Both the position numbers and the translations under genes were made by a program. The notes under the pieces were generated by a model, which was not told the origin of the DNA, did not search any database, and was given only the letters and a program-made list of their open reading frames with translations. Below, one piece after another: positions 41,100 to 54,928 of a stretch of 64,000 nt of DNA. Source of the stretch: Epiperipatus broadwayi (taxonomy: Eukaryota > Onychophora > Udeonychophora > Euonychophora > Peripatidae). The DNA lies in the NCBI GenBank assembly GCA_028023455.1, contig JAQFVV010007269.1, forward strand, positions 1-64,000. Reading direction: 5' to 3'. Numbering within the stretch: the stretch's first letter is position 1; the number at the start of each line of letters is the position of its first letter.

Positions 41100-41541
41100 A
41101 TATATATATATATATATATATTAAACATTGACTTTGATTATGATTAATAAGTTTAAACATTCAAAAAGAAACTTCTAAGTTATTTCTATATATCTCAAAT
41201 GTATATACCTTTATACATTTATAAAGATATATTTTAAAATGTTATAAAAAACAATAGATATATAAAACAAAAAAAAAAACTATGACAAATTTTAATTACC
41301 ATTTAATTTCTTTTAATGTCTCTTCATTTCCCAGTTTACTAATTATTTTAGGCATTTTTCTTTTCTTTTCTCCATCTTAGGATAGATTGAAATATATACA
41401 TATTATCAATGAATTTATAGATTTTTTCTGTTGTTAGAGCAATTGATTCCAATCATTTTCCTTATATTTAGCTGTAGAAAATGAATCAATTTGACAATTA
41501 CTTAGGATCATTAAAAGAAAGAAAGTTATATATATATATAT

Positions 41542-43354
41542 TGCAATATCTACATATAATATAGTCTCGCATGTATATATATTATTGATCCTCAATAATA
41601 ATAATAAAGAAAAAGGGTTTCGTTAAAAGAAATAGAAAACCAATAATAAAAAAAAAAAAAAAGAAAAAAAAAATTTAGTTAAAAGGATTCTAAAAACTTA
41701 TTTTAAAAGAAATTAGAAAAAACTAAAGAAAAGATTGAAGATTAGAAAGGAAAGGGGAGGGGTGTATAATGAATGCGTCTCTTTCTTTCTTTGTTAAATA
41801 AGAAAATCACGTATCAAAAGAATGAAAGAAATAATTGTAATTGTAAAATTAAAAATGTAAAACTTGTACGAAATTTCTAGAGAGATTGGTACAAGATAAA
41901 GTAATGTAAAGGAATGTCGCAATTAGTAACATTCAATATCTTAAATGTATCAAAAGAATGAAAGAAAATAATTGTAATTATAAAATTGAAAAAATGTAAA
42001 ACTAGTACAAAAAATTCCAGATAGATTGGTACAAGATAAAGAATGAAAAGGGAGGCAATTGGTAACATTCGATAGAATGATAGCGGAGAGAAATAAGCAG
42101 AGCTAATTTAGAAGTAACGGGTTGTGTTTTCTTTTGCTGGCTAAAATTTAACAAAAAAAAATAATAGAAGGGAAGAAACGTCTAGAGAATAGCGAGGACT
42201 TATTATTCAAATGTTAACGAACTTAGTTGGGTACGCTAACATGGAGGGCTAGTGGTGAATAATGGGCGTTTGCTCGGTCTATCTTCGTCCAACCATTCGC
42301 TCACTACCTATAACATCTAAAATGCTGCCGAGAAGAGACCGCTGTTATGGAACCAGATCTGCCTGAAGATTCGTAATAGGATATTTAGAGAGATGAATAC
42401 CTACTGAAATTCGGAATTAGAAAGAAATCAAACCCACACCAAAAGATTATAAACTCTCACTCCACTAACTGGGACTTCGGAAAAGCGAGCAACCATCTCT
42501 GCAAAAGAAGGGAAATTTTTCCCACTCGATGGTTGATCCTTCATTGAGGACTCCATACCTAGGTAACTATTATTAATACATGCATGTCAGAATTAATTTG
42601 TGAATAAAGAAAGCAGTCAAAAACAAAAAACTATAAAAATTTGTGCAATACTTCGGACAAATATAATTAAAAGAACTTATGATTTTACTATTATAATGTA
42701 TAAGAAAGTAACAATTGGGTTACGCTAGTTTATTTAAGGGTTAATTTGAATTATATTCTTTACTATTTTGTTTATGTGTATATTATGTTGGTGTGTGATA
42801 GGTATATGTGTGTTTTATGATTTTATTATGTCATTAGAAATAACGAATTGCAAAATTAAAAGTTTATTTATAAAAGGAAGTGAATAGTCATTTGCATCTT
42901 TCTTTTCTTTACCAAGCGAATAAATATTTAGAATGAATTAAATCTAGGTTATTCGAGCTAACAAGTTTATTAAGTGAGGAGTAATAATAATAAAGCAATC
43001 GAAATGGATAAATAAGTCCTTTTGTATTGTAAGTAAAGGGAAAGAAGAAGGGCTATAATTGATATTCCTGCTGTACCGTGATAATTCCGGGAATAAATTT
43101 ATAAATATTCCAAGCGCTGGGCAGAACGAATGATTCGATTCGAATAATTTGCCCAGCAGAGAAGAAGCGTTTAATTGGGAAATATAATGCTGGGATGATA
43201 TTTTATATTATGTCAGTATTCAATTAAGAATATATATTCAATTTTGGGGTGTATATTGGCTTCTTGCTTGTGGTAATCATCATCGGTGGAGAAACGGTCG
43301 ATCACATAATTAGAAGTGCGGCTGGTGTTTTAACCGGACGGTGGTTGTATTATA
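41542..43354 (+). repeat. Left LTR of E2
   Basis: About 1.81 kb, starting TGCAATATCTACATA. It ends TATTATA, where the right LTR has TATTACA, so the terminal CA has mutated to TA in this copy. Confidence 0.9.
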
Positions 43355-43356
43355 AA

Positions 43357-43369
43357 TTGGAGGCTAGTC
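43357..43369 (+). other. Candidate tRNA primer-binding site of E2
   Basis: TGGAGGCTAGTCC begins with TGG two bases after the LTR end, as expected for pairing with a tRNA 3'-CCA. The cognate tRNA is not identified. Confidence 0.4.
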
Positions 43370-43977
43370 CATTGGATTTTATCACATTCAAAGTAGAAAT
43401 CAGATTGAATTAAATTATAGCGCCCTGATTAAAATAGATCTTCACATATGTGATCTATACAGCAAGGTTAAATAAAGTCAAACAATCGGAAAATCGAATT
43501 TAGACTGAGAAATATTTTATATAAAAAAAATTTGGTTAAGAAAGAAAAAAGTTTTTTGAAAAACAAATGGGTTTTGTTTCAAATTAAGAATTTAAATGTG
43601 TTGCTACAGTAGAATAGACCGGGGATTTAGATAAAAATAGAGAGCAATAATAAAAGATCACTTGGTAAGAGAGAAAAGTGGGGCAAAAGACAACTGAATT
43701 TTATAAAAGAGAGAAAGAGACGGGGTAAGATTTTCTAGGCACGATCTACATTATATAAATAAAAAAATAAAAAAAAGAGAGGGAAAAGATTTTATTATTT
43801 GAATAATAAAAGTTTGTAAGTTTAAGGGGATCTTTAAAGCAGCATAAACAAGTGAGTTAATGAAGGAAGACGGGGAAGGCCAGCAAATGTACCTAATGTG
43901 AAATAGAATTAATAAAACAGTATTGCATTTAATAATAGTTGGAATAAAATAATTACTCGGTAAGTGATAATATTTAT

Positions 43978-45503
43978 TTGGAATCAATGCAAATGAGATC
44001 GAAAGCAAAAATGGACGATCAAGTTGAAACAAAAAAAATTACCAGTGAAGAACAAACGGAATTATCCGGAGAAACAGAGAGTGAAAGAGAAATAGAAACC
44101 AATAGTGAAAATGAAATTGAAATTAATAATGATAAACAAGAACAGAAAGTTAATATAGAAATTTATAATTTGATGAAAATGTTGGAGAAAATGGGGGAGA
44201 TGAGCAGAGAGATGAAATAAATAAGAAAATGATAGAAAATCAGCAACAGTTTATGAAGGAATTAAAGGAAGATAATAAAAAAATGATAGACGAGTGGCAA
44301 AAACAGTTGGTTGACAAATTTGATATAAAAAATGAAGAGTTGAGTAAAAGGGTCGAACAAACCTCAAATCAGATTTCTGTCACGAATGAAAGGCTGAATG
44401 GACAGGCTGAATTACTCGAAAATTTAGAGCAGCGACTCACGGGAAATGTACATAAATTAGAACAAGAGGTTGTGATGAAAGTAGAAGGAAGGGTGACACA
44501 TATAGAGGATAAAATAGAAAGTGTGTGTCGAGAAGTAGAGAAGTTTAAAGTAGAGCAGGGAAAGAAATTGGAGGAGATAAAACAGGAAAATGAGAAAATT
44601 GTAGATGATGTACGTATAGATGTAAACCAGCTAGCCGTAATAGTAGAGAAGCGGGGGTCTACAGTAGATGGGGAAAAACGAGAAGTTAAAAATGTGATAG
44701 GGACAAATTTGTGGGATAGCAGGTGTAATAACATAATAACAGTAAATCAATTTTTGAAAATTCGAATTTTTTCGGGTCACATGGGAGAAAACCCCATAGA
44801 ACACATGGGTAGCCTTGAAAGGTACGGCACATTGAACGGATTGAGTGAAGAAGCCATGATTGCCATCGCATGCAGCCACCTACAGAATGCTTCACAGGAA
44901 TGGTGGGACTCGTTTGAAAAACCAACAACATTTGAGGATTATAAGGCAGCTTTGCTCACCAGTTACTGGAGCGAAGAGCACCAGGAAAACATTCGGCATC
45001 AGATATCACAAGACAGGTGGAGACTGGGAGAAACGTTTACTCCATTTTTCCATCGCCAGGTAGCGAAATTGCACGCACTCACTGCTAGTCCATTATCAGA
45101 GAGGCAGATTATTCGTATAATCAGACATAATTTGCCGCAAAATGTTGAGCAGATGCTGATAGGCACTGAACAGAAAACGGTCGAACAGGTCGCGGAACTA
45201 CTAAATGTGTTCGACAGCGCTCATTCTGGTCGTAGAATAGAGGATCGAGGATTCAAACCTCCGAAAGATCCTGTGATAAATATGGGACCAGGTAAACCCC
45301 AACGAAGGCACGGGGAAGATAGCGACAGATGTTATGGCGGCTCGGATGAAGCAATAGGGCCTAGACAGATTGAAAGGGATCAGAGAGGGAAGTATCCGAA
45401 TGAGGACAGAGGCTTTGACAGATGGAGGGACAATAGTCCATTCCCTAGCACAATTGGGTATATTCCACATAAAAGAGAGAAAGAACCTCCAGATAGAAAC
45501 TAA
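43978..45503 (+). pseudogene. E2 gag with N-terminal coiled coil, one frame break
   Basis: Frames 43978-44220 and 44229-45503 form one gag gene interrupted by a small shift in a GAGAGA run just before 44220. The N-terminal ~250 residues are Glu/Lys/Gln-rich heptads (a long coiled coil). Then comes the retrotransposon gag core: IRIFSGHMGENPIEHMGSLE, LQNASQEWWDSFE, FEDYKAALL, then LHALTASPLSERQIIRIIRHN. The C-terminus is basic and Arg/Pro-rich, but I see no CCHC zinc knuckle. Gag builds the particle and packages RNA in active elements. With the larger frame intact for 424 codons, this gene is better preserved than E1 pol. Confidence 0.85.
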
Positions 45504-46271
45504 AAAAAGAAAAGAAAGTAACTGGACAAACACCTGTTGATGACTAAAGGATAGTGACCATGGACTTTGAACATGATAATCCACATGATAAGGGAAATAT
45601 AGGGGGGATGGTGAAATACTAAGAGTAGAGAATGTATGAATGAGGTTCTGGATTTGAGACAAATGTGTGCAGATATGAGTCATGTGGAGATTGCATTTGT
45701 GCTTGAGTCAAGCCGTCTCGCCGTACATATAAATCCACAAGGGAGTATGTGTGTTAATCTTGTCTATACACATAAGGATAGACAGGAAATAAATAAAGAA
45801 ATAGAATGAGGACTCAGCAGAGATCTGGGCTCATTATCCGTCTTACTGGGTGAAAACCCCAAAGGTATTGAAAAGATACAAAGAATTGAACTAAATTGAA
45901 TTCAAAAGATCAGGTGGGACAGGCTGTAGAAAAAAAACATGCTGTTCACAAAATCGGACTCCATATAAATGCGGAGTGGCGTTAAAAATCAACTCTCTTG
46001 GCAGGATAGTGTTCGGTGGAGATTAAAGGTGTTTGTGCAGTACAAATCAATCAAATGGAATGCAAATAGTTTTAACCTAGTTGTCTCTCTAAGATAAGCT
46101 CATCATACGAAAGTTAAAGATACTAAATGGGTACCATTAACATTAATATCAAAAATATAGTAGAAAAAAAAATAGTAATAAAGGAAGATAGGGGTTAAGA
46201 ATTAAAATGGCTTTACCTTAGGAAATAATTCCAGTAGATTTTAATTCTTAAAAAAATAGGGAGCGGTGTAA
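45504..46271 (+). other. E2 region after gag, with no pol
   Basis: Only 768 bp separate gag from the right LTR. Short broken frames are present (for example around 45,630-45,810), but none has protease, RT or integrase motifs. The tail holds the purine-rich tract and TGTAA. Pol has been deleted or was never part of this lineage. Confidence 0.65.
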
Positions 46272-48071
46272 TGCGATATCTACATATAATATAGTCTCGC
46301 ATGTATATATATTATTGATCCTCAATAATAATAATAAAGAAAAAGGGTTTCGTTAAAAGAAATAGAAAACCAATAATTAAAAAAAAAAAAAATTTAGTTA
46401 AAAGGATTCTAAAAACTTATTTTAAAAGAAATTAAAAAAAACTAAAGAAAAGATTGAAGATTAGAAAGGAAAGGGGAGGGGTGTATAATGAACGCGTCTC
46501 TTTCTTTCTTTGTTAAATAAGAAAATCACGTATCAAAAGAATGAAAGAAATAATTGTAATTGTAAAATTAAAAATGTAAAACTTGTACGAAATTTCTAGA
46601 GAGATTGGTACAAGATAAAGTAATGTAAAGGAATGTCGCAATTAGTAACATTCAATATCTTAAATGTATCAAAAGAATGAAAGAAAATAATTGTAATTAT
46701 AAAATTGAAAAAATGTAAAACTAGTACAAAAAAATTCCAGATAGATTGGTACAAGAATGAAAAGGGAGGCAATTGGTAACATTCGATAGAACGATAGCGG
46801 AGAGAAATAAGCAGAGCTGATTTAGAAGTAACGGGTTGTGTTTTCTTTTGCTGGCTAAAACTTAACAAAAAAAAAATAATAGAAGGGAAGAAACCGTCTA
46901 GAGAATAGCGAGGACGTATTATTCAAATGTTAACGAACTTAGTTGGGTATGCTAACATGGAGGGCTAGGGGCGAATAACGGGCGTTTGCTCGGTCTATCT
47001 CCGTCCAACCATTCGCTCACTACCTATAACATCTAAAATGCTGCCGAGAAGAGACCGCCGTTATGGAACCAGATCTGCCTGAAGATTCGTAATAGGATAT
47101 TTAAAGAGATGAATACCTACTGAAATTCGGAATTAGAGAGAAATCAAACCCACGCCAAAAGATTATAAACTCTCACTCCACTAACTGGGACTTCGGAAAA
47201 GCGAGCAACCATCTCTGCAAAAGAAAGGAATTTTTTTCCCACTCGATGGTTGATCCTTCATTGAGGACTCCATACCTAGGTAACTATTATTAATACATGC
47301 ATGTCAGAATTAATTCGTGAATAAAGAAAGCAGTCAGAAACAAAAAACTATAAAAATATGTGCAATACTTCGGACAAATATAATTAAAAGAACTTATGAT
47401 TTTACTATTATAATGTATAAGAAAGTAACAATTGGGTTACGCTAGTTTATTTAAGGGTTAATTTGAATTATATTCTTTACTATTTTATTTATGTGTATAT
47501 TATGTTGGTGTGTGATAGGTATATGTGTGTTTTATGATTTTATTATGTCATTAGAAATAACGAATTGCAAAATTAAAAGTTTATTTATAAAAGGAAGTGA
47601 ATAGTCATTTGCGTCTTTCTTTTCTTTACCAAGCGAATAAATATTTAGAATGAATTAAATCTAGGTTATTCCAGCTAACAAGTTTATTAAGTGAGGAGTA
47701 ATAATAATAAATCAATCGAAATGGATAAATAAGTCCTTTCATATCGTAAGTAAAGGGAAAGAAGAAGGGCTATAATTGATATTCCCGCTGTACCGTGATA
47801 ATTCCGGGAATAAATTTATAAATATTCCAAGCGCTGGGCAGAACGAATGATTCGATTCGAATAATTTGCCCAGCAGAGAAGAAGCGTTTAATTGGGAAAT
47901 ATAATGCTGGGATGATATTTTATATTATGTCAGTATTCAATTAAGAATATATACTCAATTTTGGGGTGTATATTGGCTTCTTGCTTGTGGTAATCATCAT
48001 CGGTGGTGAAACGGTTGATCACATAATTAGAAGTGCGGCTGGTGTTTTAACCGGATGGTGGTTGTATTACA
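46272..48071 (+). repeat. Right LTR of E2
   Basis: A 1.80-kb direct repeat of the left LTR, starting TGCGATATC and ending GGTTGTATTACA. Followed by an 18-bp (AT)n and then another LTR. Confidence 0.9.
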
Positions 48072-48089
48072 ATATATATATATATATAT

Positions 48090-50181
48090 TGAAGCAATGG
48101 ATCTGAAGTCCGATCCATGCTTCACATCTTCCTATAAGCTTAATTAGTATTGTAGACCTAAATTAAGTTTATAGTTCAATATCAGCAGGGTTTTGCATTA
48201 GAGTTAAAAATAGTTATGCTTATTAAATGTGTATTACAGTTAAATATTTTATTTTAAATAAATTTCATTCTATTGATCAAAATTGCTTAACCTATTAGTC
48301 AAACATATATATACATCTAGCGTATATATATGAGTTAATGCAAAATTCTGCTGAAATAAAATGCTTATTCTATTGTAAAATAATAATATATTGTTGTTCA
48401 AATTTTATTAAAATATTTAGTATGATTTGATTTTGAGATAAGCCCACCAACATTTCTGAAAGAATGTATATTTTAATTAGTGAGCTGTTCAAGTCTAATT
48501 AAAGATGGCATTTTCTTTCTTGCTTTTTAATTAATAGAATTCCAACTTTAAAGTAAGAAAGTTAGAGTAAAAAAATTGAAGTTATTTTTAGAACGTGTTG
48601 CTTTGAAACAAAGGAGCATGGGGAGGCTTATCAAGATCTCAGATCATACAAACAATGGAAGGTAGCTGCCAGAGAAAGTATAAATAGTAGGGAGAACAAA
48701 AGAGATAATTTATTCAGACTTTTCTTTTTGAAGGAGTCATTTTGATTCTGATTTTGCTTGTGAAGGCGATTTATTAAGATTTTTCTTGCTGTTTTATTTC
48801 CAAGTGTTCTGGAAAGTGCATTCAGATTTCTCTTGGGAGAAATCCGTCAGATTTTGCTTCACATTTAGCTTGTGCTTCAAAAAAAGTTATACAGCTGTCA
48901 TTTTCAAACCATGGAGAAGTTGGAACCTGCTCCAGTTAAAACCAACCGTATTTTGAGGAAAATGGATATGCTTGGCTAGGCAAATCATAGCTTTGCCTAT
49001 CGCCGAGGTTCCTAAATACCATCCAAAAATGCCTTAACATCCAATCAATAACCATATGAACTCTATGCCGTGTCTGGAGAACTTTTCATGGAAGCCATAC
49101 TTCATATTTTCATTGTGCGGACAAACACCTATCGTCGGTCGAATCAAGCCACGGACGCCGTAGGGAACATCACGGAAAAAGGACGGTATCGTATCTACTA
49201 TATTAAACTATCTCATATGCTACTTTTGATTCATATTGTTTTATTGTTGTATTGAAATATATGTCTTTGCTGTGTAAACATTTTATGAATTAACCTTAAA
49301 TATATTTTGGGATCATCTAGCTATATGTAACCTTTTTACCTTCGCTATTCTTCCTTACTAACCATTGTAAATATTTAGTATTTCGTTGCGGTTAAATTTA
49401 ATAGTTAACTTTTTGTCATTTGCAATCTCTTTCCAATTTTATTTATGTTGTTAATTAAATCCAAGTCAGTTTCTTTTGTGTGCCAACTTGATCTCTTTGA
49501 TAACACCTCTTTTTGTCCGCCATTTGCTTATCACGTATATTTGATTCAGCTATATACGTTCTAAGTCAATTTTAAACACGGTTTTTTAGCGTAAAGCCCT
49601 AAGAAATGCTTTGCGAAAAGTTTTTATTATCTATCGTACTTTATCGAGAAGATCGAGTTGGAATTTTTTTAATAAAATTGGGAAGAAAAGAATTTGACCG
49701 CAAACTTATTAACTTGTTTTCTTTTTATTGTCTAATTAGTTTGTTGCAGTAATTTAGGGGAATAGCGGAGGCCCATTAAAGCCTTATTCATATTTTAAAG
49801 CCATTAATTAAACATTATTTAATTATCAAAAACTTGAGTTTTTTAGTTATATTAAATGCTTTATTTTTACTTTTCAATGATCCAGGCACGCAAAACGCAA
49901 ACACCAACACATCTTTTTATGTACTTTACACATTTAGCTTTTAGCTCTTTAGGATTTCCCGTCCATGTATCTACTGCTGTTGCTAAGCTTTGTGGCCGGT
50001 TGAAAAATAATTTATGCATGGCTCAGATGGTGTTGTTTGTTTGTGATCAGGCCTCGAGAACAGGCGAATGGGCAGAGGTCATATGTATTCTTGATTTATA
50101 TCTCGCGTATGGTTGGCCTTGAGGTACTTTCGCCTAGTATTCGAACTGGGTTAAATCTACACACGTCATCTGACTGTCACA
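48090..50181 (+). mobile_element. Solo LTR of a third Gypsy-type family at ATAT
   Basis: It starts TGAAGCAATGG directly after (AT)n and ends CTGACTGTCACA before ATATATAG. The 4-bp flanks are ATAT on both sides. A TATA box TATAAATAG is at 48679-48687, with G-rich and C-rich leader-like sequence downstream as in the E1 LTR. No internal genes are present. It lies only 18 bp from the end of E2, so one (TA)n tract received two insertions. Boundaries rest on TG/CA and target context, since no second copy exists in the window. Confidence 0.6.
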
Positions 50182-52411
50182 ATATATAGCTATTTTTCTG
50201 ATGTTTGTTTACAAACATAGGTTTGATTTTTAGCTGCACATTTTATTGGACTCCAATGGTGAAATATGTTAGGCAAAAAGGCGGAAATTGGCCCAGATTA
50301 TAAATGTAATTAGCCAACCATTTTTGATGTTATTTTGGTACAGAAATTATAGTGAGATCCAAAAGAAGAATTTGAAGAATAGACAAAATAAAACTATGAC
50401 TTCTTTCTTCATCAGTTTTATTAATGGCAATTATGTTCTGGATTTCCCTAGTAATCTTTTTCCTATTGCTATATCTCACATGCTAAGTTAAAAATATTTA
50501 ACAGTGTTTATTGTTGCTTTAAAATATTTTTTAAATAACAAAACAAAAATAATGTCAATAAAATATATATATTACACTGAAAAATTTGTTTTGTAATCTA
50601 CAAATAAATAAATAAATAAACAATCAGAATTCTATCATTACATCATTTATAATCCAGGCAGCCATTGTTAATTTTTAGAAAAATTTACCCTAACTTTAAT
50701 AACTTAGATATTTTGTGTTTGAATGTAATAAATATATAAAAAAACATGCATTAAAAGAAAGGTCATATATGAAAGAATGTAATGAAGCTATTAAAATAAT
50801 CATTTCATAAAGAAAAAGTTAAGAAAAAAATATTTTTAATAGTTTTAACAATGTTTATTTTTACACTGATTCACAAATCCAACATTTTAAAATTAAAATG
50901 ATAAAATGACAATTTCATAAACAGCTTCATCGCATCCATCACAAAATTTCCAAAAAAAAATGATGTATTGGAAGTCTTACCTGAGATAATTTTTCACTGA
51001 GAAAATTACTAAAACAGTGGCTTTGCTGTGGTCCATTTTCATTATAGAGACAGATGTGTTCATTTTGCAAAAGTATCTATAACAATATGAATGGTTTTTA
51101 GTGGAGAAAAAAGTAACAGAACAGTGTTTTATATATATATATAATAAAAAATAAAATGAATAAAAGTAAAGCAATAAAGAAATCAATAAATATAAAAATT
51201 AATTTATTATCAATAAATACATATGTGAAAGAAAGCCAAGCTCAAATACATGGCACTCTAGCACAGAGTCGATGTATTGAAGAAGCCAGAAAGTCTGTAA
51301 AATGTTCAATATTACATGAGATTTCAGTTGTGTAGAATAAACTTGTATATAAATATATTTTTATTTGGCATAAAAGATATGAAGACAGGCCGAGTTCAAA
51401 TACATGGCACTGTAATGCAATCGAAGGGTTGAGGAAGCCAGAAAGTCTGTAAAATGTCCAATATTACATGAGATTCCAGTTGTGTAGCATAAACTTGTAT
51501 ATAAATATATTTATTATTTTGCATAAAAGATATGAAGAAAGGCTGAGTTCAAATACATGGCACTGTAACAATAAGTGGATGGATTGAGGAAGCCAAAAAA
51601 TCTATACAATATCCTATATTACTTGTCTAAAATTGACACAAATCAATTGCAGGTCATAACTTTAGCAAGTCCAGGCTGATGCAATAATTCGTCCATAAAT
51701 TCAAACTTGGTCACATGTGATACACTATTCACATTTATAATCATACCAAAAAATTCATCAGCTCACTCAATCCCGAATTTTTTTCCATTCTATAGCATAT
51801 TTATTTATCTCAGCTCACATAAAATTTTATAATTTATTATTCTATAGTGTATTTATTTATCTCATCACATATAAAACATTATAATTTATTATTCTATAGC
51901 ATATTTATTTGTCAGTACATAGAAAATTTCATAATTTATAAAAAAAATAAATAAAAAAAGTAATTACATACCCTTGAACATTATCCAAAAACGTAACTTG
52001 AGAAGAGGGCCCATAATCGCAGACAATTTCAACGGAAAATCAGAAGTAAAATCTTTAGTAATCGATCCAACCATTGTGGAATAACTTTTTTATGATATAT
52101 AAAATGATAAAAATCAAAAAAAAGTTTTTTTTAAGATAGCCTTCACTAAAAATATTCATAAAAAATCTAAAAATTGGCGTACAGAAAAAAATCTTAGATA
52201 TTCTCATAGAAAACAAAGTGGCACAAAAGAACAAAGTAAGTGCCGTATGTGTGATATTTACCGATACACGCAAACTCAGCTCAAAATCAAAATTTCTAGA
52301 TTGTCATACAAAAGTCATACTGGGGGTCAAAGGGTTAAAAAAAAATAAAAAAAAAGTACAATCTAATCATAACTAGCAAATGCTACTGTTGATAATTATT
52401 TATATACATAC
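50182..52411. other. AT-rich DNA with a 154-bp tandem repeat
   Basis: No gene recognised. The repeat at 51228-51640 is listed separately. Confidence 0.6.
51228..51640. repeat. Tandem repeat, period about 154 bp, 2.6 copies
   Basis: CAAATACATGGCACT, GAAGCCAGAAAGTCTGTAAA, TATTACATGAGATT and AAACTTGTATATAAATATAT recur in order at steps of about 154 and 153 bp. The third copy is shorter and more diverged. Confidence 0.9.
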
Positions 52412-52908
52412 TGTACCAGTCAGTTTTTTCTGTTTATATATCAAGATCTAGCATTTAGGCAAAAGTAACTAGAGTCCAATCATGCGTAAGATATATACGT
52501 CAGGAACACTTATGAACTCTGCCCTATTTTCCAGATCTACTAATGTATGAGAAACAATCCTGATGATACCGATCTAATTTATCTCTCTCCCCCAGCATCG
52601 TAAAGTGGAGACACAAAAAGACTCTTATTTGAAATTATATAATGAAATACTTTAGTGTAAAATGTAAATTTGACCCTTTAAAGGTCATGACCTTTCACAT
52701 TAATTATATAGAGAGAGGATAAGTAGGAGATCATCTAGTCAAGGGAGGCATAATTTAATAACTAAAGTAGTAATATTATAAATAAAAGAAACAATGATTC
52801 TAAAAGTTGTGATATGTATAAGATTTATTAATTTATATAAAATACACATAAATACTTGGTTTATTATTTCATTGATCATCATTGGCTTCTTGACATACAC
52901 ATAATTTG
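52412..52908. mobile_element. LTR fragment A (homologous to 54427-55037)
   Basis: It starts TGTACCAGTCAG and shares AAGATCTAGCAT, TAGGCAAAAGTA, CATGAACTCTGCCCTATTT, GACACAAAAAGACTCT and GAGATCATCTAGTCA with 54427-55037. The alignment is lost where the E1-like LTR begins near 52,908, so the fragment is truncated there. Confidence 0.65.
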
Positions 52909-54422
52909 ATTGACATTTACACAGTAACAGGTAAAACACATGAAATTTATTTATAACTTAGAAAATGACAACTTTAATTATTATTGTATTTTATTGCAGC
53001 TAGCTCATATGCAATAATTAATAACTATACTGATGAACAGTTTTAAAAATACAAATCTCTTTTCATTTGAATTAAAAAAAAGTAATCTTAAAACTAGTTA
53101 TATATGTGTGTATATATGTGCGATTGTAAATAAATAAAAATGTATGCGTAATAAATATTAAAATGAAATAAAAGATTATCATTAAAAACACAGCGATGGC
53201 TATTAATTAAAATATAAAACAGCAGGATTAAAAAGCTTGTCTCCAAAGGATTAGCTACTAATTAAAATTATATATAACAACACATTTTGCATGGCAATTA
53301 CTAACTAAACAATCTTCCAAAACACGTCAAAGGTTTATCACAGAAATTTCGACAACAGATATTGCCAGAGGATATTACAAGGACAACACATTGCAGGTAT
53401 AAATAGACCTTTTTTATCAGTCATTGGATTGAGTCAGTTAAGTCAAGAGAGGAAAATCAGTTGAGTTAATTGTATCCAGAAACAAAATGCAGTGCCGAGC
53501 AGCTTTCGGGAACACACGTTTCTCCACAACCTGAAGTCCGATGAAAACAGCAAGATCTGCCTGTGAAATAATGTCAGTGTAACAACTTGGAAATCTCCAT
53601 CAATATCTAATTGTCTCCAACAGTAATAATCATGAATAATAAAGAAACTCATCAGAGAAACATCCCAGCTGTCTAAAAGTATTCGTAATGGAAACAGCAA
53701 ACAAGAAGAAAACAAAGTTCTAAATCTACGTTCAAAATCCTAGGTAAAACATTTGCTTATTTTCATTTATACCATAATAGCCATTGCATTAATTCATAAA
53801 GTCACCAGAGACAAGTAATTTGAACTCTATAATCATGCATAAAATGAACTATTGATGTGTGTGTTTGTGAATGCTATATGATTATATAAACATCAAACAT
53901 TATTTATGCTTTTCATAAGATATATATTATAGTGTGTTAATTTAAAATGTGCATGTGTTATATTAGTTAAAAATTATAAAGATGTTTAAATTTAGTAAAT
54001 TAATGTTAGTTAATAAATTGTCTTAAAACTTGAACTTTATTTGTCGGTCAATTTTTTTTTATCAACTCTTTTACCAATCTCTCTTACAATTCTTTTCACC
54101 ACTAATTATGTATAATGTGTTAGTGATTACAAGTAGCTGAGCTAGTCTACGGGTAAAACTTAGGTGTTGAGTTAGTGGCAATTGTTCAAAGTGTGTTATT
54201 TATTCATTCTTGGATAATTAACTGGCACCCGTGTTTACATGAAACAAAAAAGTGCTTTGAACTCTGGTGTTGAACTCAACAGTCGAGAAGAAGTTATAAC
54301 CTGGAAATGTAATGCTAGTTATATATTTTATAGCTATCATTTGGGCATACATACTCTCTAAGTATGTTCTTCTCTGCTTAAGAGACCGATGTTTTGATAG
54401 ACCCATATTCAAACCCGGTACA
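52908..54422 (+). mobile_element. Solo LTR related to the E1 LTR
   Basis: From the TTTATTGCAGCTAG segment (near 52,991) through TACAAATCTCTTTTCATT, the TATA box at 53399-53406, CCTAGGTAAAACATTTGC and ATACTCTCTAAGTATGTTCT, it follows the E1 LTR in order with many changes. It ends CCGGTACA before ATAT. The left end is uncertain by tens of bases. It is clearly older than the two E1 LTRs, which match each other much better. Confidence 0.78.
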
Positions 54423-54426
54423 ATAT

Positions 54427-54896
54427 TGTGCCGGTCGGATTTGTATGTTCACATAACAAGATCTAGCATCTAGGCAAAAGTACCTCAAATCCAATCACGT
54501 GCAAGATACACAGGTCAGGAATACTCATGAACTCTGCCCTATTTGCCTATTTCCCAGATCTATAACAGTATGAGCAACAATCCCGATGACATCGATTAAT
54601 TTACATCTCACCTTCCTGCATCGGTCATCAGAGACACAAAAAGACTCTAGGCTAAACTTATATGATAGAATAACTTAATAACTAGCTATGCTTTATGAGC
54701 AATGAAGGCTCGTGACCTAGCATATTAATTATGTATTGAGCGGAGATCATCTAGTCATATTGAGCATAAGTAATAACTTAATATATTATCTTAACTAAAA
54801 GAAAGCAATGGTTCAAATTTGATATATATATTTAAGATTTATTAATAATAAAATTATTTCCGGTTATTTAGCTGACATTAGCTTCATGAGTAATAC

Positions 54897-54928
<32 letters not shown>

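Larger units (their letters stand above)
41542..48071 (+). mobile_element. Gypsy-type LTR retrotransposon E2, gag-only, inserted in (TA)n
   Basis: LTRs at 41542-43354 and 46272-48071 flank a 2.9-kb internal region with one gag gene and no recognisable protease, RT or integrase. The left flank is (TA)n ending ATAT and the right flank is ATATAT, so the same 4-bp target as E1 fits. Candidate primer site TGGAGGCTAGTCC starts 2-3 nt after the left LTR. The 3' end has AAAAAAATAGGGAGCGG and TGTAA before the LTR. The LTRs are nearly identical by eye with scattered substitutions and small indels. Loss of pol makes it dependent on another element for mobility. Confidence 0.9.

Noticed and set aside
44369-45683. 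Minus-strand frames over gag, one of 160 codons
   Set aside because: They lie opposite the gag core and coiled coil, and their Ser/Phe-rich composition is the antisense of the Glu/Lys-rich heptads.
51228-51640. Possible CRISPR-like array
   Set aside because: Three imperfect 154-bp units without distinct spacers are an ordinary tandem repeat in a eukaryotic genome.
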